Part shown: piece by piece, positions 59,874-64,000 of the stretch
Numbering within the stretch: the stretch's first letter is position 1
Layout: every line of letters starts with the position of its first letter
Assembly: GCA_023078555.1 (NCBI GenBank)
Contig: CM041201.1
Coordinates: forward strand, 3,169,713 to 3,233,712
Source of the DNA: Ulva prolifera
Lineage: Eukaryota > Chlorophyta > Ulvophyceae > Ulvales > Ulvaceae
Direction of reading: 5' to 3'
Length of the DNA: 64,000 bases
Program-made: the position numbers and the translations under genes
The notes under the pieces: model-generated
The model's database searches: none
What the model saw: only the letters and a program-made list of their open reading frames with translations
What the model was told of the DNA's origin: nothing

Positions 59874-60010
59874 GCAGCATCTGTTCTATGAACTCTATGC
59901 TACCCACAGTTCTCACAATGACACTCAGCACACGAACACAACATGCAGTCCAAACTACCGTAGCTGGATGTGCATACCTGTGCATTCTCTGTTTAGACAA
60001 GATGTCTGCT

Positions 60011-60849
60011 ACAGAGTGCACGGCTGCATATATACCATTTCCACGCACACACCATGGTGCACAGAGCACAACACTCTGGCTCTGTGGAGCTCAGATCTAC
60101 CAAATCATCCACACCATCACATCATACTATACCATAGGATGTGTGATGCTCTCACACGACTGCGTACGCGTCGTGTCACGCATCATGCCAGGCATCTGCC
60201 TGCATGCGTGTGTGTTGACTCGTTTTCCTGAGTCTCCACTGTCCGTCTCACGTGTGCATGCAACACTAATAGAGGACAATGGTCAATGAGGCAGCCACTG
60301 CTGCACCTCACATTTGACTACAATATTAGCATGACTCATTCTCACAGCCCAGAGAAGTCTGTGCTGCCACAGTGTTTGCTTCGTCTGCTTGCTTCTTTCG
60401 CGGTGCTGCCCGCCTTGCTGCCTTTGTCCTTGTAACACAATTAATGCGCTATGCATGGTGGACAGCCCAGTGCCGCGATGCACTAGTACTGCCACATATA
60501 CAGCAAGCACTAGGTAGCGCTAGTGCTTATTACCCGGCCGTATTACCCGGCCCCGGAGCCAAGGATGCTCATGAGACACTGCTGTAGATCTGGATGCTGC
60601 CATATGGTGCATATGCAGGTGGAGTGACAGAGTCACTGGAACATTGCAATAGCATAGCACTTATGGACACCTACTTCAACAACATCTACAGGGGCATCTA
60701 CGCGCTTGGCAAGCAGACCTTTGGTCAGGTAGTGCTTGGGCAGCTTGGCTATAGGCGGACGACCTGCCATTGCTAGTTACGAAGATGAAGATGCAGACTG
60801 CGGCAAGCAGCACACCGACACGTGCAGTGCAATGATAAGCGATGAGCGG
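60011..60849. other. spacer with two unrecognised plus-strand frames
   Basis: Frames at 60372-60587 (VTQLMRYAWWTAQCRDALVL) and 60594-60776 (MDTYFNNIYRGIYALGKQTF, with a GTAGTG after ...GQ) have protein-like composition and could be exons or mobile-element remnants. A 14-base motif ACACAATTAATGCG occurs both here (60437) and just before the LINE fragment (58879). No family is recognised. Confidence 0.3.
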
Positions 60850-61060
60850 GGAGCAGAATTAATTAATTATTTCATCGGGTAAGAAGCTATATAGCTTCTG
60901 ACGTTGTATGTATACAATGTAGCGTGAATTGAACTAATTGTTTGGGAGTGCCATTAGCTTTTATACCTTAAACTTGAAGTTGAGTTTCAATTTTATTGCA
61001 AATAAGCTTTATTTTACGAAATACTGACGTGAAATAAAATACTGACGTGTCACATGGTGG
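60850..61060. other. AT-rich island with an 18-bp perfect palindrome
   Basis: About 210 bases are markedly AT-rich compared with the surrounding GC-rich DNA: AATTAATTAATTATTT, TTCAATTTTATTGC, and a doubled AAATACTGACGTG at 61019-61049. The palindrome AGAAGCTATATAGCTTCT occupies 60882-60899. It contains no coding frame. It may be a matrix-attachment or origin-like element, a MITE remnant or a promoter; the sequence does not decide. Confidence 0.5.
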
Positions 61061-62011
61061 ACTCCACGTAGGACTGAAGCCCCTCTGTGACCCGGGCCCA
61101 TAGCTATGTCCCCCCGTGACCTGCAGGTACCACATGTGTGCTCATGCTGTACTGTGCACCTGAAGGCATGAAGTTTCAGCGTTGTGTCTTGATGGACATA
61201 GCAGTGAAGTGCTGTTGACGGTACTTAGTAGTTGTTTGCCGTATCCTTATCTGCATTCCAAATACGCAGAATCTCATGCCAAATCTCATGCCAAATATCT
61301 GGAATCACGTGCTACAGGACTGTGTCAAACCATCCGCAATCCTCCTCCAGGCAACTGCAACTCACAGGGCCTCCGTGTCTTGTACCACAGATATGTATTC
61401 CAGGACAGTAACACAGTGTTCGTGGAGCATGCTCAGGCATCATGCATTGAAAAACCACTGCAAGCCTGACTGCTGCAGAGCCATCAGGACATGATAAAAA
61501 CCTTCAGGATCACCAAGCGTGGCCCAAGATAGATCACCACAGGAAACTTCCACAAGCACTTGCAAGATTCCGTCGGTGCAGCCATCGTGGACCCTGATGC
61601 ATTGAGCACTGAAATTCTGATCATTTGTGTGCCTGGACTGTGATTTAGTGCTAGGTGATGGAAATTACAGCCGACATGCGATGGGAGACATGCATACGCA
61701 GGTGCGCGCTGCATGGGCCGACGTTCGGCGGTGCACAGCAGCTGTGTCTTTTGTCTGTGTGGGCAGTGACGAAGCGATGAAGTAAAACGCTGGGTGGCTT
61801 CAGGTAGCATCTGGTGAAGCCACGCAGCAAGTGCACGCGTGTGTACGCGTGATGTTTACCACACCCAGCCTTGCAGACGCCAATGCACAGCATTAAATTC
61901 ACCAAACCCCCACATATTTGCACAATGACGATATAGCGCACGCTGCCCATACAGCCTTTTGGGTGCGTGCATTGGCAAGCCAGTTCGTAACCGCCGTAGA
62001 TCTTGGAGCTC
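61061..62011. other. intergenic upstream of the nucleotidyltransferase-like gene
   Basis: Frames of about 95-145 codons occur on both strands (61182-61469 plus, 62085-61651 minus), but they look random. A small doubled CTCATGCCAAAT motif sits at 61274-61297. The promoter of the gene at 62012 should lie at the 3' end of this stretch. Confidence 0.35.
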
Positions 62012-63147
62012 ATGTCGGCAAGGTATGATCTAGTGCTGGCACCCAACACGGCCCGCAACTCTGTATCTATCGTGCTGGCTGCCAATTATGCCAAGGCTTC
62101 TGATGAATTCGCTGCGGCAGTGAATTGTCTAGCGGAGCACTGTTAAACCTCCGCGGTGTTCCCAGGTTTGTCTTGCTGGCAGGATGCCTTGGGAGGACGT
62201 TCAATGATGAATGTGAGTCACGTGGTGCTCACTTCCTATCATCCGGCGAAGGCACCGTCTGCAAACCGCTTCTTGTGTGTGCTGGACAATGTGTCCTGAA
62301 TTACTGGTTGAAGCAGATCGAGGAATGCCCTCGCCTGCAAGATAGAATATGGGTAGTAGTGAGTCAAGAGCACCTAAGTCTGTATGAAGAGTGGGCTCGC
62401 CACAACAATTTCCCTCGCGAAAGGCTCATCTGCAATGGTGTGCGAGCTGGTGACAGTACACCCGGAGATGCCAGGGACCTGGCCCTTGCGCTGCCCCAAG
62501 ATAACAGCGAATGGGTTTTTTGTGCACGTGCTGACTACGTGTTCGAGCCGGAGCAATCCTTGAGGCACTTTGTGGAGAGCGCTTTCATAACAGGACGGCT
62601 CACAGTGGCTATGTCCGCTGCAACGCCTGTAGCCCTTGAAGCAGGGCTCAATCTGGCAACGTCACATGACGCAGAAGGGCTTTGTGAAAGATCCTTCATG
62701 AGTAATGTCCTGATAAAAGCCGGAAACACAGTCAAGGTCGACTCATGCAGCCTGCAGGCTCTAGACAATCCTGGATGGGTCAGTGTGCCGCTCCTTGGGA
62801 TGCCAGCAGAGGTCTGCAAACAGCTTCTGGCCTCACCCACCCACGCACAATGTGGCCAAGAGAACACCGGTGGATGGAGATCCTTGGAACGTTTTGTTGC
62901 AGCTTACAATGAAACACATCCGCTGACAGGTTTCAAATGTAGTCCAATTTTCAGTGTCAGATCCCTCAAGCAGTTCCTCTTCACAAATAACTTCTTCCAT
63001 CACTTGAGCCGGAGACGGGCAGAGGTGTATGCGGTGCGCAGCATGCACAGTCGTCCGCACCATGCTGGATGCATGGAAGCCACAACATCAAGGAAACCTG
63101 TTGTCGACAGCGGCTATGTGGCCAGATTGCTGACCGCAGCCTTGTGA
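62012..63147 (+). CDS. degenerate nucleotidyltransferase-fold (GT-A-like) protein
   Basis: Two exons agree in phase: 62012-62022 (ATGTCGGCAAG, donor GTATGA) and 62166-63147 (330 residues). The protein starts MSARFVLLAGCLGRTFNDEC, then VCKPLLVCAGQCVLNYWLKQ, which is the layout of NTP-transferases (LAGGxGTRL then KPLLPVxGxPxLxYxL). The signature is altered: GG is GC and TR is RT. A WVFCARADYVFEPEQSLRHF block sits where the metal-binding Asp of the fold is expected, and TVAMSAATPVALEAGLN follows. The second half (CKQLLASPTHAQCGQENTGG and PIFSVRSLKQFLFTNNFFHH) is not recognised. It is likely a sugar-nucleotide pyrophosphorylase relative, perhaps with lost or changed catalysis. The 11-base first exon is supported only by phase and fit to the fold. 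It lies 64 bp upstream of the PIERCE1-like start, in the same orientation. Confidence 0.6.
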
Positions 63148-63211
63148 AGCCACCTTATTCATTGATGCTTGGACACTTTTACCGATGTGGTGGCCATACA
63201 TAGTGGATAGC

Positions 63212-63977
63212 ATGTCTGGGTCCTACCCTGATATTCACAGGTGTTGTATACAACACGGTGACATATAGTTGACACATCGCTCTGCGTCCGCTACCAGTGG
63301 CAGCTAGCTGTGACGTTTTGGTCTCTGTTTTCCGCAGCTGTTGTGGCAGGAAGGTAGCTGTGTCATTGCAGGAGCTGCGCCAGACCACACCTGTGCCCCG
63401 CTGCAGTGTCGGTCCGGAGGTGCTTCTGGGGACGGCGAAGGCCGATGTTGACCTCGTGGGCCTCTCAAAGAAATCCTTGGAAGTGGATCTGCACCAGGAG
63501 CTACAACGATTCTCCTTTGACGAGGAGACAGCCCTGGTCACACTGTCGCAGGTGGCTGGATGCGACCTGACCCTGCCAAAACGCTTTGTCAAGGTAGTCT
63601 ATCTGGAATGTGCGCACGGCTTGGGAGCCGCTGCTTGCAGTCACGAAGCTGCATGATCGTTCACTGCGTGCACACCATATGTGCCCACACTCACAAGGCG
63701 CGCCTATGTTCATATGAGGTGCAAATGGGTTCGACTACTGCAGGCCAAGGACTGGGCATATGGAACGCGTCGGAAGCAGCACCCATGCTACACCACGTCA
63801 AACTTCTCATATGGCATGAGGAACCCAAAGCCAGCGGATATGCCCCTTGCATGGAACGGCATCAAAGGAGATTTCACAAAGCACTCTGAGGGCGCAACAC
63901 GTGACAAGGGCCTCCGTTGTTTCACAGCCATGTCGAAGGTCCACAAGAGATTTGATGAGTACACACACTATCGGTAG
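63212..63977 (+). CDS. PIERCE1: PIERCE1-like ciliary microtubule inner protein
   Basis: PIERCE1 family proteins sit inside doublet microtubules of motile cilia and help tie the lumen to outer arm docking. Three exons agree in phase: 63212-63240, 63338-63593 and 63744-63977 (172 residues). The last exon carries the family block: KDWAYGTRRKQHPCYTTSNF, SYGMRNPKPADMP, then DFTKHSEGATRDKGLRC. The family pattern is GW..GY.T....YRTSN..YG.R.P....MP, then F.....G..R...L. The N-terminal 95 residues (MSGSYPDIHS joined to CCGRKVAVSLQELRQTTPVP, later ALVTLSQVAGCDLTLPKRFV) are not part of the animal protein as I know it and are not recognised. They could mean that the first two exons belong to another transcript. 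The TAG is at 63975-63977, 23 bases from the window end. Confidence 0.55.
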
Positions 63978-64000
63978 TGATGGTCTGCACGTACGGGACC

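Larger units (their letters stand above)
58800..60010 (+). mobile_element. 5'-truncated LINE (non-LTR retrotransposon) fragment with 3' tail
   Basis: From about 58909 the plus strand reads GAFTLVPLLHATYGRVGPAA, FLSRLADVAAGSGAASRRRF, then ENAMRDLSTTLCRAVARQVR. This matches the pattern of the extreme C-terminus of LINE ORF2 proteins (FVP-(5)-G-x-x-GPEA-x-x-FL...R-AM-R-LS-AL-R), which follows the reverse transcriptase and zinc-knuckle region. The upstream endonuclease and RT domains are missing, as expected of a 5'-truncated copy. Downstream lies a G- and then G/T-rich 3' UTR and a duplicated tail motif. Small LINEs of the Zepp type are common in trebouxiophyte algae; subfamily assignment is not possible by eye. 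Boundaries are approximate, and no target-site duplication was identified. Confidence 0.6.

Noticed and set aside
61266..61297. Short tandem CTCATGCCAAAT as a possible repeat array or CRISPR-like element
   Set aside because: Only two copies of about 12 bases without spacers; consistent with chance slippage.

Overview
The window is nuclear DNA of a photosynthetic eukaryote that makes, or descends from a lineage that makes, motile cilia. A chlorophyte green alga fits best. The evidence is intron-rich genes on both strands with GT..AG (and one apparent GC..AG) introns, donors often reading GTGCG/GTGCT and acceptors TGCAG. TGTAA, the chlorophyte poly(A) motif, follows several stop codons. A plastid-type acetylglutamate kinase with a transit-like leader is present. 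So are three ciliary genes: SPAG17/PF6, a kinesin-2 motor and a PIERCE1-like microtubule inner protein. I cannot name the genus. No bacterial operon, CRISPR array, tRNA or rRNA gene was found.

Layout. 1-5 kb (+): 3' part of a SPAG17/PF6 central-pair gene. 5.7-6.5 kb (-): small coiled-coil membrane protein with exact heptad repeats. 7.8-13.5 kb (-): symplekin, the scaffold of the mRNA 3'-processing complex. 14.6-20.9 kb (-): transportin-3/importin-13-like karyopherin with a long low-complexity C-terminus. 21.5-23.6 kb (+): acetylglutamate kinase, divergent from the karyopherin. 24.0-25.5 kb (-): ELO-type fatty-acid elongase. 27.4-28.7 kb (-): unrecognised coiled-coil gene. 29.2-30.6 kb (-): prolyl-4-hydroxylase-type 2-oxoglutarate dioxygenase. 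30.6-34.2 kb: mostly unexplained, with a few possible exons. 34.2-37.8 kb (-): kinesin-2. 38.5-40.6 kb (+): Ser-rich unknown. 40.7-43.0 kb (-) and 43.4-47.2 kb (+): a divergent pair, TRM5 tRNA m1G37 methyltransferase and a class I histone deacetylase. 47.5-48.7 kb (+): probable plastid membrane protein. 50.2-56.4 kb (-): OSCA/TMEM63/CSC1-type channel. 58.8-60.0 kb: 5'-truncated LINE with a duplicated 3' tail. 60.85-61.05 kb: AT-rich island. 62.0-63.1 kb (+): degenerate nucleotidyltransferase-fold protein. 63.2-64.0 kb (+): PIERCE1-like gene.

The genes do not form one pathway; this is an ordinary gene-dense algal locus. The recurrent theme is the cilium, in three confident genes and perhaps some of the unknowns. 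Gene models were built by eye from reading frames, splice sites and phase agreement. Where every junction agrees in phase (NAGK, P4H, HDAC, the 47.5 kb gene, the first five kinesin exons, the two genes after 62 kb) the structure is fairly secure. For SPAG17, symplekin, the karyopherin, TRM5 and the channel, the family and outer limits are secure but internal junctions are not all resolved.
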